A DNA stretch of 64,000 nt from Bacillus sp. AFS088145 (GTDB lineage: Bacteria > Bacillota > Bacilli > Bacillales > Bacillaceae_G), in NCBI RefSeq assembly GCF_002564465.1, contig NZ_NUUX01000019.1, forward strand, positions 1 to 64,000, in the 5' to 3' direction. Every line of letters begins with the position of its first letter. The stretch's first letter is position 1. Position numbers and translations under genes: made by a program. Of this stretch, positions 11,105 through 20,826 are shown piece after piece. Below the pieces are notes generated by a model that was not told the origin of the DNA, made no database searches, and saw nothing but the letters and a program-made list of their open reading frames with translations.

Positions 11105-11140
11105 CCCTGATCCAATACCTTCTAAGGTGCAGATTCAGGG
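11105..11140 (-). other. Stem-loop upstream of hemW
   Basis: CCCTGA...ACCT pairs with AGGT...TCAGGG just before hemW. A short U-rich stretch follows on the minus strand. It could be a weak terminator or an element in the hemW leader. Confidence 0.45.
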
Positions 11141-11285
11141 ACTCTTGTTGATTTCAACTTTATGATTGTATATTTTCTTATGATATTTGTCTAATTAATC
11201 GCTTTACTATTATTAATCATTATTTACATCTTACTTTTTATTCATAACAATTTGAGTAAAAAATTATCTATCTAAAATTTAAAAA

Positions 11286-11312
11286 TGCCACCGCAAATAA
11301 ATTACGGTGGCA
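11286..11312 (-). terminator. Intrinsic terminator of lepA
   Basis: TGCCACCG and CGGTGGCA form an 8-bp GC-rich stem. On the minus strand it is followed by TTTTTAAATTTT, 50 bases after the lepA stop. It separates lepA from hemW transcription. Confidence 0.8.
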
Positions 11313-11361
11313 TCTTTAGATAATCATCCATTCTATAATTGATGATTTCCAAAATTAATTA

Positions 11362-13182
11362 TTAATCATCCATACGTAAAACAGCCATGAATGCCTCTTG
11401 TGGAACCTCTACAGATCCAACAGCTTTCATTCGCTTTTTACCTTCTTTTTGCTTATCTAATAGCTTACGTTTACGAGAGATATCCCCACCGTAACATTTT
11501 GCTAATACGTTTTTACCCATTGACTTAATTGTTGAACGAGCAACGATTTTTTGTCCGATTGCCGCTTGAACTGGTACTTCGAACTGTTGTCTTGGAATAA
11601 GTTCTTTTAATTTTTCAACGATAATTTTTCCACGATCATAAGCAGCGTCTCTATGAACGATAAATGATAGAGCATCTACTTGTTCACCGTTTAATAAAAT
11701 ATCCATTTTCACAAGTTTAGACGCTTTGTAGCCAATTAACTCATAGTCAAATGAAGCATAGCCTTTTGTACTTGATTTTAATTGGTCAAAGAAATCATAA
11801 ACAATTTCAGATAATGGAATTTCATAAGTTAACGTTACGCGGTTTGCATCTAAGTATTGCATATCGATAAAGTTACCGCGTTTCTTTTGACAAAGCTCCA
11901 TGATTGCTCCTACAAAATCATTTGGAACCATGATTTTTGCTTTTACGTAAGGCTCTTCCACTCGATCAATTGATTGAGGGTCAGGCATATGAGCTGGATT
12001 ATCAACTGTAATCGTTTCGCCTTTTGTTGTGTAAACACTATAAATAACACTTGGTGCTGTTGTAATTAAATCAATTTTGAATTCACGTTCAATACGCTCT
12101 TGAATGATCTCCATGTGTAATAATCCTAAAAATCCACAACGGAAACCAAATCCTAAAGCTTGTGAAGTTTCTGCTTCAAATTGTAAAGCTGCATCATTTA
12201 ATTGAAGCTTTTCAAGTGCATCACGTAAATCATTATATTTAGAAGTATCAATTGGATATAATCCACAGAATACCATAGGATTTAATTTACGATAACCTGG
12301 TAGTGGTTCAGTTGCTGGATTCTCAGCAAGGGTAATTGTATCCCCAACGCGAGTATCTCCAACATTCTTAATAGAAGCTGTTAAGAAACCTACGTCACCT
12401 ACAGTTAATTCATCTCGTTGTGTAGTACGAGGAGTAAATACACCAGCTTCAACTACTTCGAACTCTTTACCTGTAGCCATCATTTTAATTTTTTGACCTA
12501 CTTTTACAGTACCTTCTACGATACGAATATAAGCTACAACACCACGATATGGATCGAATAATGAATCAAAAATAAGTGCTTTTAAAGGCGCATCTGGATC
12601 ACCTGTTGGAGCTGGTACTTTTGCTACAACTTGTTCTAGAATATCTTCTATTCCGATTCCTGCTTTAGCAGATGCTAATACCGCTTCAGAAGCATCTAAT
12701 CCAATTACATCTTCAACTTCTTGTCTTACACGTTCAGGCTCTGCACTCGGTAAGTCAATCTTATTAATAACTGGTAAGATTTCTAAATCATTGTCTAAAG
12801 CTAAATATACGTTCGCCAATGTTTGCGCTTCGATACCTTGTGCAGCATCAACTACAAGAATTGCGCCTTCACAAGCTGCTAAACTACGTGAAACTTCATA
12901 AGTGAAGTCGACATGTCCAGGTGTATCGATTAAATGAAGAATATATTCTTCTCCATTTTTAGCTTTATATTGTAACTGCACAGCATTTAATTTAATGGTA
13001 ATTCCACGTTCACGCTCTAAATCCATTGAGTCTAATAGCTGAGACTTCATCTCACGCTGAGTTAGTGCATTTGTTTTCTCAAGAATTCTATCTGCTAATG
13101 TAGATTTTCCATGGTCAATGTGTGCGATGATTGAAAAGTTTCTAATTCTCTTTTGTCTTTCTGATCTTGACTCTTTATTCAT
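11362..13182 (-). CDS. lepA: Elongation factor 4 (LepA)
   Basis: A 606-residue translational GTPase implicated in ribosome back-translocation or initiation fidelity. The G1 motif is AHIDHGKST near residue 20; DTPGHVDF (G3) and NKIDLPSA (G4) follow. The C-terminal LepA domain, containing the conserved [11 protein letters not shown] segment, distinguishes it from EF-G. Length and position next to yqxA and gpr are typical. Confidence 0.97.
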   Translation of the reverse strand: MNKESRSERQKRIRNFSIIAHIDHGKSTLADRILEKTNALTQREMKSQLLDSMDLERERGITIKLNAVQLQYKAKNGEEYILHLIDTPGHVDFTYEVSRSLAACEGAILVVDAAQGIEAQTLANVYLALDNDLEILPVINKIDLPSAEPERVRQEVEDVIGLDASEAVLASAKAGIGIEDILEQVVAKVPAPTGDPDAPLKALIFDSLFDPYRGVVAYIRIVEGTVKVGQKIKMMATGKEFEVVEAGVFTPRTTQRDELTVGDVGFLTASIKNVGDTRVGDTITLAENPATEPLPGYRKLNPMVFCGLYPIDTSKYNDLRDALEKLQLNDAALQFEAETSQALGFGFRCGFLGLLHMEIIQERIEREFKIDLITTAPSVIYSVYTTKGETITVDNPAHMPDPQSIDRVEEPYVKAKIMVPNDFVGAIMELCQKKRGNFIDMQYLDANRVTLTYEIPLSEIVYDFFDQLKSSTKGYASFDYELIGYKASKLVKMDILLNGEQVDALSFIVHRDAAYDRGKIIVEKLKELIPRQQFEVPVQAAIGQKIVARSTIKSMGKNVLAKCYGGDISRKRKLLDKQKEGKKRMKAVGSVEVPQEAFMAVLRMDD

Positions 13183-13291
13183 TTCATCACTCCTAAATTT
13201 CTCGACAGCATAGATAGTTTTGATTATATCAAAAAAATAGGGAAATATTCAATCTCTATTAGCAGTATATGTCGAATGAAGTTTAGAAGGT

Positions 13292-13642
13292 CTAATTAAA
13301 GCTATCAATAATAGAAGGAATTTTTTCAACAATCTTAACCCCTTTTTCAGTTACATACGTAACAAAATGGGATAGTCCTTTACCAACAACTGTAAAATAA
13401 TTAAATGCCCCTAATCTTTCTAAATGATCTTCTCTAATTGCTAGTCCTTCTTTCGTGTAATCTTTTCCAAAAAGTACTGGACCAGCTTTCCCATCTTCTT
13501 TTGAAATTTTCACTACATCGTCTACATGATAGTAATCAGTTGAAGTAACTTTACTTATTCCATCTTTCGCAACTTGCATACAAGTAATGATTGTTATCGA
13601 AAAAATGATGATTAGCGTAAAATACCGAACCATATATTTCAT
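13292..13642 (-). CDS. yqxA: YqxA-like DUF3679 protein
   Basis: A 116-residue protein with one N-terminal membrane segment (about residues 6-23) followed by a small extracytoplasmic domain. It matches YqxA/DUF3679 in size, topology and position between gpr and lepA. Function unknown; the neighbourhood suggests a sporulation or germination link. In B. subtilis spoIIP lies between gpr and this gene; here only 24 bases separate them. Confidence 0.8.
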   Translation of the reverse strand: MKYMVRYFTLIIIFSITIITCMQVAKDGISKVTSTDYYHVDDVVKISKEDGKAGPVLFGKDYTKEGLAIREDHLERLGAFNYFTVVGKGLSHFVTYVTEKGVKIVEKIPSIIDSFN

Positions 13643-13666
13643 TTGTTTCTCCTCACTTATGAAATA

Positions 13667-14767
13667 TTAATGAGTATATGAGCCCATATTGTCTTGATTA
13701 ATTTTAGAATGCAGAGCAGCGTTCATACCGCCAGCAATAATATTTGCCATATCTTCAATAAATGTATCCACTTCTTTTGGTGTAACCATTAAGTTATGAC
13801 CTAGTGGTGACAGTACTTCATGAATTAATTTCCGTTTTTCATTCTCTTCAAGTGTTCCTACAATCCCCATAAAAGCCATTCGTTCCTTTTCACTAGGCAT
13901 ATCTTCGTCGGTATACTTTTTCTTTTCTCCAAATGCCATTCCTGAGGGGATTAGCGCTTTAGCAGGCTTGTCTCCCTCTTTTATTTCTCGTCCAAAATGT
14001 TTTAAAATGAAGTCAATTGTATCACTTGTTATAGCAACAGCATCAACAACAGTTGGAACGCCTATAGCAATTACTGGAATACCTAGTGTTTCCTTACTTA
14101 ATTCCTTACGTTTATTCCCTATTCCAGACCCTGGATGAATGCCATTATCTGTAATTTGGATTGTTGTATTTACTCGCTCAATGGATCTCGCTGCAAGTGC
14201 ATCGATCGCAATGACAAAATCTGGTTTTACTTTATCAATAACACCTGAAATAATATCGCTCGTTTCAATACCAGTTATCCCCATTACCCCAGGAGATAGA
14301 GCACAAACTGGACGATAACCATCTTGTACACTTTCAGGCTGTAATTCAAAAAGATGCTTCGTAACAACTAAATTTTCAACAACCATTGGACCAAGTGCAT
14401 CAGGCGTCACATTCCAATTTCCTAATCCGACTACTAAACAAGTTTGATCTTCCGTAATGCCTAAATTTTTTAAAAATGCAGAAAACTCGTTTGCAAAAAC
14501 TTTTTCAACCTTTTCTTGAAGATCAGTATCTTGTTCACGAATACCTTGAACTTGAAGTGTTAAATAATTTCCTGGCTTTTTACCGATTCTTTCAGATGCC
14601 GATTCTTTAATATGAACATGAGAAATACTTACACCATCTGCTTCACGTTCTTTAACGATTACGCCGGTAATTTCTTCCTTTGTCTGTTCACGCTCCTCAA
14701 GCATCTCTTTTGCCTCTACTGCTAAATCTGTTCGAACACTATATTGACTTAAATCTAACTCACTCAT
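13667..14767 (-). CDS. gpr: Germination protease GPR
   Basis: A 366-residue protease that degrades small acid-soluble spore proteins on germination. It is made as a zymogen; the N-terminal TDLAVEA (residues 13-19) looks like the SASP-type self-cleavage site that removes the propeptide. The central block with [14 protein letters not shown] and [10 protein letters not shown] is typical of peptidase family A25. Expression is expected in the forespore, but I did not identify a SigF/SigG promoter. Confidence 0.95.
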   Translation of the reverse strand: MSELDLSQYSVRTDLAVEAKEMLEEREQTKEEITGVIVKEREADGVSISHVHIKESASERIGKKPGNYLTLQVQGIREQDTDLQEKVEKVFANEFSAFLKNLGITEDQTCLVVGLGNWNVTPDALGPMVVENLVVTKHLFELQPESVQDGYRPVCALSPGVMGITGIETSDIISGVIDKVKPDFVIAIDALAARSIERVNTTIQITDNGIHPGSGIGNKRKELSKETLGIPVIAIGVPTVVDAVAITSDTIDFILKHFGREIKEGDKPAKALIPSGMAFGEKKKYTDEDMPSEKERMAFMGIVGTLEENEKRKLIHEVLSPLGHNLMVTPKEVDTFIEDMANIIAGGMNAALHSKINQDNMGSYTH

Positions 14768-14897
14768 TTATCTAGCCTCCACAATACTCATCGAAATTTA
14801 ACAATTCTCTTCTTAACTAGTTTAGCTAGATGTTACCAATTCTAAACGAATTGTTTATTTTTCTTTTGAAAAGGCGAAAATAGCTTTATGAATTCTA

Positions 14898-14926
14898 TTG
14901 CCAAATGGGACTTGTTTTGATAAAAT
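14898..14926 (+). promoter_or_regulatory. SigA-type promoter of rpsT
   Basis: TTGCCA and TAAAAT are separated by exactly 17 bases, ending 60 bases before the rpsT start. Both hexamers match the housekeeping consensus at four or five positions. Confidence 0.7.
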
Positions 14927-14986
14927 AAGTTTTGTTCTATTTGTATTCGAGGCAAATTTCTCGACTGCATTCGGGAGGTGAAAGGT

Positions 14987-15253
14987 ATGCCAAATATTAA
15001 ATCAGCTATTAAACGTGTAAAAACAGCTGAAGCTCATCGTGCTCACAACGCATCTCTAAAATCAGAAATGCGTACTGCAGTGAAAACTGTTGAAGCTTTA
15101 GTTACTAATAACGAAACTGAAAAAGCGCAAGAAGCTTTATTAACTGCTTCTAAAAAATTAGATAAAGCTGTTAACAGTAATCTAATCCACAAAAACGCTG
15201 CTTCACGTCAAAAGTCTCGTTTAGCTAAAAAAGTTAACGCTATGAACGCGTAA
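14987..15253 (+). CDS. rpsT: 30S ribosomal protein S20
   Basis: An 88-residue basic protein that binds 16S rRNA early in 30S assembly. [13 protein letters not shown] at the N-terminus and [16 protein letters not shown] at the C-terminus are diagnostic. The start follows GGGAGGTGAAAGG; an in-frame ATG three codons upstream lies inside the Shine-Dalgarno region and is rejected. Monocistronic, divergent from gpr, with its own promoter and terminator. Confidence 0.97.
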   Translation: MPNIKSAIKRVKTAEAHRAHNASLKSEMRTAVKTVEALVTNNETEKAQEALLTASKKLDKAVNSNLIHKNAASRQKSRLAKKVNAMNA

Positions 15254-15260
15254 TGAATTA

Positions 15261-15290
15261 AATGGTGTCTCATTTGAGACACCATTTTTT
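15261..15290 (+). terminator. Intrinsic terminator of rpsT
   Basis: AATGGTGTCTC and GAGACACCATT form an 11-bp stem with a 4-base loop, followed by a T run, eight bases after the stop. Confidence 0.92.
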
Positions 15291-15377
15291 CGTGCAATAA
15301 AGTTTTTCACTAGCGTTTTTTTAATACATATTTGCAATCGAACCATATATGTTAGTTTTAAAAAACGGGATCGCTTA

Positions 15378-16184
15378 TCAAATAAGTTTATTAATTTCTC
15401 GAATCATAAACTCCATATAATCAATCGCATCTTTTCTTCTTGTAAAAATTGATTTGTAATATGATTTTTTATGTTCAGTTCGCAATCTCATTGACTCATT
15501 AATAATCTTATGCCATCTTTTGGGAACAACCTCTAAAACATATTCACCTGCTCCTACTTTCGATGTAATATCTTTTTCTTTAAATGTGTAATAAAGTCGA
15601 GAAACTCCCAAAATTCCCCATTCAATACTTCTTAAACTTACAAATAAACTCAAGTATTTAACTGTAGGGAACTTCTTACAGTTGTTTAACCAGCTAAGCC
15701 AATACGAATTAAGATTATCACCCATATTAGATAGTATTGTATCCCAGTTTACCAAAAGATCCACATTATCAATATTTATCCCTCTTACAGTTATGCCGTA
15801 TTTTTTTAATTGAAAAGCATCTAAGGAGTTCTTTTGAAATTTATTTAAACCTTGAAACTTCCCATCATTGAAACGAATACTTGAATTTCCTTCTTTATTT
15901 AAGGACTCGATATCTTCATTAAGAATATACCACCCATCCAAAATTGTATTAGGAAACTTTTTTTGCACATCTTTATGAATTTCTTTCAATATTTTTAAAT
16001 CGGCATCAGTTACTTTGCGCATTACAACAGCCATAAAATCGATATCACTAAATCCAATCTTATAAGCACCTAATGTAATCGACCCATAAAGATAAAAAGA
16101 TTCAATTAAATTAGGTAATTTTAAATCAAAATAATGAAAATATGTATCTAATACAACGTTTATTTCTTTAGGAATTTCCTCCAT
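15378..16184 (-). CDS. Aminoglycoside adenylyltransferase-like nucleotidyltransferase
   Basis: A 268-residue protein with an N-terminal nucleotidyltransferase fold: GSITLGAYKIGFSDIDF (about residues 35-51) contains the GS motif and the SDID metal-binding aspartates. The C-terminal half (about 170-260) resembles the helical DUF4111 domain of AadA/ANT(9)-type enzymes, including LYYTFKEKDITSKVGAGEY. Such proteins may adenylylate aminoglycosides, but many chromosomal relatives have no known resistance role. It is inserted between rpsT and holA, normally neighbours apart from small genes, which suggests acquisition. Substrate not inferable. Confidence 0.75.
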   Translation of the reverse strand: MEEIPKEINVVLDTYFHYFDLKLPNLIESFYLYGSITLGAYKIGFSDIDFMAVVMRKVTDADLKILKEIHKDVQKKFPNTILDGWYILNEDIESLNKEGNSSIRFNDGKFQGLNKFQKNSLDAFQLKKYGITVRGINIDNVDLLVNWDTILSNMGDNLNSYWLSWLNNCKKFPTVKYLSLFVSLRSIEWGILGVSRLYYTFKEKDITSKVGAGEYVLEVVPKRWHKIINESMRLRTEHKKSYYKSIFTRRKDAIDYMEFMIREINKLI

Positions 16185-16290
16185 TCAGCCATCTCCCAAA
16201 TACCACTTCTTGGTAAACATTCACAATTACTACATTATAACAAATTGTAAAAAGTTATAGACGGAAAATTGCTGCCTTTTTATATCACAA

Positions 16291-16328
16291 AAATGGCAGT
16301 CCAATTTAATGCGATCGGACTGCCATTT
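16291..16328 (-). terminator. Intrinsic terminator after holA
   Basis: AAATGGCAGTCC pairs perfectly with GGACTGCCATTT (12 bp, 14-base loop), 50 bases after the holA stop. A U-containing tail (UUUUUGUG) follows on the minus strand. Confidence 0.8.
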
Positions 16329-16380
16329 GATTTGTTATTTAATTTTTTAATCTAATCATTTAATACTAAACTTCTTACAA

Positions 16381-17385
16381 TTATTTATTTAATTGAAGAA
16401 TCAACATTTCAAGGATCATAACCTTATCTCCTTGACCAGTCTTCATTTTGTAATCAACTTCAGCAATTAATCGTATTGCTTCTTTCAATTCACTTGCTTG
16501 AAAGTTATTCGCTTGCTTTTGCCCATAAAACACTCTTCCTGGTGATACACCAACTGAAGAGGCAATTTGATTATTTGAATATCCACTACTTGATAATTGT
16601 TTTATTCCATACAATAATCTAAACTGACTAGCTAACAATGCAACTATTTTTATCGGTTCTTCACCTATAAATAATAATTCATGAAGAATTTTAAGTGCCT
16701 CAGTTGTCTGTCTTACTGCTGTTTTTTCGATAAGAGAAAAAACGTTTTGTTCAATGGTTTTTGCTACCATCATCTCTACTAGGTCTGCATCAACTTCTCC
16801 TTCATTCCCAATAAACAATTGTAGCTTCTCACATTCAAGTTTTAAGATTGATAAATTATTTCCAACGAGTAATTTTAATTTTTCAATTGCTTCTTTAGTA
16901 ATCGTTACATTTCCATTGAACCGCTCTTTAATCCAGCCGTCTAAATTACTCGTTTCAACAGGATGACACTCTACTAGCTCTACTTGTTTTTTTATCGCTT
17001 TTGTTACTTTTTTACGTTCATCCAATTTTTCAAAAGGAGCAACAAAAACAACAGTAGAAAAAGGCGCAGGATTTTCAATATAATCAAATAATGGTTCTAT
17101 ATCTTGTACAATTTTTTCTTTTTGAGCTGTTAAAAACAAACATGATTTTATGATGATAACTTTGTTTCCACCGAAAAAGGACGGTGTTTGAGCATCCTCA
17201 AGAGCTTCACTTAAATAAGACTCTTTTAAATCATATGTTTGATAGTTAAAATCATCAATTTCTCCTTGTAAAGCTGCTTTCACGATTAAGTTTTCTGCTT
17301 CTTGAAGTAAAAAATCTTCAGTACCTACCAATAAATACATTGGCGATACATTCTTTTTCAATTTTTTATGTAAATCATTAATCAT
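16381..17385 (-). CDS. holA: DNA polymerase III delta subunit HolA
   Basis: A 334-residue clamp-loader delta subunit that opens the beta clamp. It matches the YqeN family: an N-terminal domain with MYLLVGTEDFLLQEA, a central APFEKLDERKK segment, a lid, and a collar domain with EPIKIVALLASQFRLLY. The ATG at 17385 follows GAGGAGC; a longer reading from 17427 has no Shine-Dalgarno. Position next to yqzM and comEC is as in B. subtilis. Confidence 0.92.
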   Translation of the reverse strand: MINDLHKKLKKNVSPMYLLVGTEDFLLQEAENLIVKAALQGEIDDFNYQTYDLKESYLSEALEDAQTPSFFGGNKVIIIKSCLFLTAQKEKIVQDIEPLFDYIENPAPFSTVVFVAPFEKLDERKKVTKAIKKQVELVECHPVETSNLDGWIKERFNGNVTITKEAIEKLKLLVGNNLSILKLECEKLQLFIGNEGEVDADLVEMMVAKTIEQNVFSLIEKTAVRQTTEALKILHELLFIGEEPIKIVALLASQFRLLYGIKQLSSSGYSNNQIASSVGVSPGRVFYGQKQANNFQASELKEAIRLIAEVDYKMKTGQGDKVMILEMLILQLNK

Positions 17386-17593
17386 GTTTTGCTCCTCTAC
17401 ACTAATTTTCTTAGTATAGTATAACATGTCCTACATGAGAAGGAAGAGATTAGTAAATACTAATCTCTAATTTATATTAACGTTTTAAATAAAGACCCGG
17501 TTTCTTCATTTAAAACGGTATAACTAAACAAACATACTATGGATTTTTTAGTTATATTGATTTATACTAAAATTGAATTAGGAGGGGTTATTT

Positions 17594-17728
17594 GTGAATA
17601 CTTTTGAAAAAAATGTTCAAAGCAAACGTAATGATTCAACAGATTCTGGCGTTGGCTTTGCTGTTTCATTTGGTTTCTTCGCAACTCTATTTATCATCGC
17701 AACTATTGTGGAGTTTGTTACGCGATAA
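17594..17728 (+). CDS. yqzM: YqzM family small membrane protein
   Basis: A 44-residue protein starting with GTG (MNTFEKNVQSKRNDST...), with one membrane segment at about residues 23-41 (FAVSFGFFATLFIIATIV). GGAGGGG stands six bases before the start. It matches YqzM in length, sequence type and position between holA and comEC. Function unknown. It is translated opposite its neighbours and is followed by its own terminator. Confidence 0.85.
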   Translation: MNTFEKNVQSKRNDSTDSGVGFAVSFGFFATLFIIATIVEFVTR

Positions 17729-17748
17729 TACATAGAATCAAATGATTG

Positions 17749-17769
17749 GACTGCCTCGGCAGTCTTTTT
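17749..17769 (+). terminator. Intrinsic terminator of yqzM
   Basis: GACTGCC-TC-GGCAGTC followed by TTTTT, 20 bases after the yqzM stop. It abuts the comEC stop codon on the other strand. Confidence 0.85.
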
Positions 17770-20107
17770 AATTTTCTTCTTGGTTTCTGTTATTTGTTTT
17801 ACGATATGCTTTAAATGTATAAATGGTACCTTGTCCTCTTTTAAATTCATAAGTTATTGCACCAAGTTCATCAGTACGTAAGATTTTAACATTGTACTTT
17901 TTTAATCGATCAAGTACTTCTTTTGTTGGATGACCATATCGATTTTTTTCTCCAACTGAAATAATGCCAATTTTAGGCATAACTGCTCTAATAAATTTTT
18001 CAGAAGTAGAAGTTTTGCTCCCATGATGCCCTATTTTCAAAACATCTGCCTTTAAATCAGGATATTTAGAGATCAGCCGACTTTCTCCATTTTCATCTAA
18101 ATCACCAGAAAATAGCCAATTCTTCCCGCCTATATGTGCCTTTAAAACAATTGACCCTTGGTTTTCCTCACCTACATAGTCTTTAATTGGTGAAATCACT
18201 TGAATATAATTTGTACCGATTTTCCAACTCATACCTTCGCTTATTTTTTTAATCTCGACTCCCTTTTTTACAGCTATATTCATTCTTTCTTTTTCTGCTG
18301 AAGTAAATTTCGTCTTGTCACCTACGATTAATTGCTTTACATTAAATGACTGTAGTACCTCCTTTCCACCTCCAATATGATCAATATCACCATGTGTAAA
18401 TATTAATTTATCTATTTTACTAATTCCTTCTCCTTTTAATATTGGAATCAATAGATCATTTCCAGTTGAAAATGGTTTTTTACGCTTCATCCATGTTTCT
18501 TCTTTTCCAGTTAACTTACCCCCAGTATCAATTACATAATTCCCTTTATTAAAAGGCAATTTTATAAGTATACAGTCACCTTGCCCTACATCTATAAACA
18601 TAATCTTTCCAACTGGATTAATAGAGGGATATAATAAATGCCCGAAAATAAGAATAAAAAATCCGATCAGGCAATTCATCAATAATTTCTTCCCTTTTTG
18701 ACTTTCCATATAGTATAAAATTAAAAATATTAGTACGATATAGATAAACAGAATTCCTTTTGAAGGATGTATAAAAATCAACTTAATAAACGGTAATTGC
18801 ATGCATATACTTAGCAATTTATCTGATATGTTAATAAAGAATGTCAGCAGTAAAGTTAACATTTCGCTGATTTCTAACTTAATAAAACTTAAACCAAAAC
18901 AAAAAATACATAGTGGCATAATAATAAAACTAATATAAGGAATGAAAAGTAGGTTAATTATTATACTGTATGGTGATAATTCGTGAAAATTAAAAAGTAA
19001 TATAGGTATTGATGCTAATTGGGTAATACTCGATGTATAAAGAGCCCTTGCATACCAAGATTTATAATTTAAAATTTGTTCAGAAGTTAAAACCAGTACA
19101 AAACTAGTTACAAAGGAAAATTGAAATCCAATATCATCAATATAATTTGGTTTTGCAAATAACATGATTATACAGGAAGTGAATAATAGTGAAGTAATGT
19201 CAACTTTCATTTTTGCCAACTTGTAGAAGCAAATTAGAACACCAATAATAACTGCCCTGACAACTGATGCTGAAGCACCTGCTAGAAAACCATACGACAT
19301 AATACACAAAATCGTTATAAATAAGCTGGTTTCCTTCGTTACTCCAATTCTAATTAATAAAAAATAGATGCCAAGACTCAATAAACTAATATGAGAACCA
19401 CTAATCGCAAGTAAATGCACAATTCCTACTATTTGATATTGAGATTCTGTAGTTGCATTCATTTTTGAACGTTCCCCAAATAGTAGAGCATTAATATACC
19501 CTTCTGTATTTGAATTGAAATTTACCTCTACATATTTAGTTAAGGCATGACGACTATAATTTATTGATTGAATGATGGTTCGTTTTCCATTTTCACAATC
19601 CCCTAAACTATTTGGATTAGCTGTAATAATCCAGTGAATCCCTTGATTTAATAAGTACTTCTTATAATTAAATAAGTATGGGTTCGAGCTTTCTAAAGGC
19701 AAAGTAACCTCACCTTTTACATCACAAATTTCACCTATTTTTCTTTTTTGAAAAACTTTTAATTGTTCTTTTGTATTAGCAAAACTATTTAGTAAGATTT
19801 CTTGATTATGGAGTTTAAATGTAAACGTAACTTTATTACCATCTATTATTGGGGTAGAGACGATCTCACCTTGAAAATTTTGCGAGGGCTTTGGTTTAGG
19901 GGAATTCAATTTATTGTTTTGAAGGTAACATATACTAGACGTACTACATAGCGAAATAATACAAATTAATAAAAGTAGCCATTTTTTCTTTCCGACTAAT
20001 AAAATCATTAAAACCAGTAATATTAATATAAAGATTAAATTATAGCTTTTAAAAAAGACGATTGTTATTATTTGAACAAATACAATATAAGCCAGATAAA
20101 TACTCAT
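17768..20107 (-). CDS. comEC: Competence DNA channel ComEC
   Basis: A 779-residue polytopic membrane protein that passes transforming single-stranded DNA across the membrane. Hydrophobic segments cover the N-terminus and residues about 220-510 (competence domain with LLAISGSHISLLSLG). The C-terminal metallo-beta-lactamase-like domain has DVGQGDCILIKLP and THGDIDHIGGG, the proposed nuclease centre, and a later GHHGSKTSTS. It starts 11 bases after the comEA stop with a weak Shine-Dalgarno, so translation is probably coupled. comEB, usually between the two, is absent. Confidence 0.95.
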   Translation of the reverse strand: MSIYLAYIVFVQIITIVFFKSYNLIFILILLVLMILLVGKKKWLLLLICIISLCSTSSICYLQNNKLNSPKPKPSQNFQGEIVSTPIIDGNKVTFTFKLHNQEILLNSFANTKEQLKVFQKRKIGEICDVKGEVTLPLESSNPYLFNYKKYLLNQGIHWIITANPNSLGDCENGKRTIIQSINYSRHALTKYVEVNFNSNTEGYINALLFGERSKMNATTESQYQIVGIVHLLAISGSHISLLSLGIYFLLIRIGVTKETSLFITILCIMSYGFLAGASASVVRAVIIGVLICFYKLAKMKVDITSLLFTSCIIMLFAKPNYIDDIGFQFSFVTSFVLVLTSEQILNYKSWYARALYTSSITQLASIPILLFNFHELSPYSIIINLLFIPYISFIIMPLCIFCFGLSFIKLEISEMLTLLLTFFINISDKLLSICMQLPFIKLIFIHPSKGILFIYIVLIFLILYYMESQKGKKLLMNCLIGFFILIFGHLLYPSINPVGKIMFIDVGQGDCILIKLPFNKGNYVIDTGGKLTGKEETWMKRKKPFSTGNDLLIPILKGEGISKIDKLIFTHGDIDHIGGGKEVLQSFNVKQLIVGDKTKFTSAEKERMNIAVKKGVEIKKISEGMSWKIGTNYIQVISPIKDYVGEENQGSIVLKAHIGGKNWLFSGDLDENGESRLISKYPDLKADVLKIGHHGSKTSTSEKFIRAVMPKIGIISVGEKNRYGHPTKEVLDRLKKYNVKILRTDELGAITYEFKRGQGTIYTFKAYRKTNNRNQEEN

Positions 20108-20118
20108 CTTAATTTAAT

Positions 20119-20736
20119 TTAACGAATGACAATAAACGGAGTCATTTTTTCAAGGGATTTTTTTCCGATTCCATTTACAGATTCTAATTGCTCTACTGAA
20201 GTAAATGGTCCGTTTTTATCAATATAATCTAAAATATTTTTTGCTTTTGCCGGACCAACACCCGGAATTTTTTCCAATTCTGACTGTGATGCATGGTTTA
20301 TATCAATCGTCTCATTTTCTTTGGTTTCATCCCCCTTATTAGTCATTATAGTTCGATCAGTTTCTTCTCCAATAAACGGTACATAAATGACCATCTCGTC
20401 AAAAATTTTTTCAGCTAAATTAACCTTATTAACATCAGCTTTTTCTTTAAATCCCCCCGCCAATCTAATCGCGTCATAAACACGTTCTCCTTCGTTACAT
20501 TGGATTACACCCGGTCTTTGTATTGCTCCTTTTACATCTACCATAAATACTTTCGAATTCACTGCCATACTAACTTCTTTTTTCTGATTATCGTCTTTCT
20601 TTACAATCTCTTCTTCAAGTGATTTCTTTGCAAAAACTACTTCATTTTTACGCTCAGTTTGATAAAAATTTACGACTAAAATAAAGACAATTACGAGACA
20701 AATCCAAACTAGTTTATTATGAATTAATTTTTTCAT
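20119..20736 (-). CDS. comEA: Competence DNA receptor ComEA
   Basis: A 205-residue membrane-anchored DNA-binding protein for transformation. One N-terminal membrane segment (about 8-24) precedes a SLBB-like domain (about 64-120, VDVKGAIQRPGV) and a C-terminal double helix-hairpin-helix (about 143-205, with IDINHASQSELEKIPGVGP and GIGKKSLEKM). GGAGG precedes the start. It is divergent from comER across 90 bases. I could not identify a convincing ComK box. Confidence 0.94.
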   Translation of the reverse strand: MKKLIHNKLVWICLVIVFILVVNFYQTERKNEVVFAKKSLEEEIVKKDDNQKKEVSMAVNSKVFMVDVKGAIQRPGVIQCNEGERVYDAIRLAGGFKEKADVNKVNLAEKIFDEMVIYVPFIGEETDRTIMTNKGDETKENETIDINHASQSELEKIPGVGPAKAKNILDYIDKNGPFTSVEQLESVNGIGKKSLEKMTPFIVIR

Positions 20737-20826
20737 TATTAGTCCTCCATTTTAACTTATATCATTATTTTCGACCTTGCTTCATATAGTGTAGGAGAGA
20801 ATGTATGCAAAGGAAGGGATGTACTA

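Noticed and set aside
11105-11140. Strong terminator isolating hemW from lepA
   Set aside because: The stem is good but the U-tract is weak; the better lepA terminator is at 11286-11312, so this is listed only as a stem-loop.
17617-17850. 77-codon minus-strand ORF opposite yqzM
   Set aside because: It overlaps yqzM, its terminator and the comEC end; yqzM has a strong ribosome site and family match.
20737-20826. ComK box between comEA and comER
   Set aside because: I could not find a convincing pair of AAAA-N5-TTTT boxes; the region is only AT-rich.
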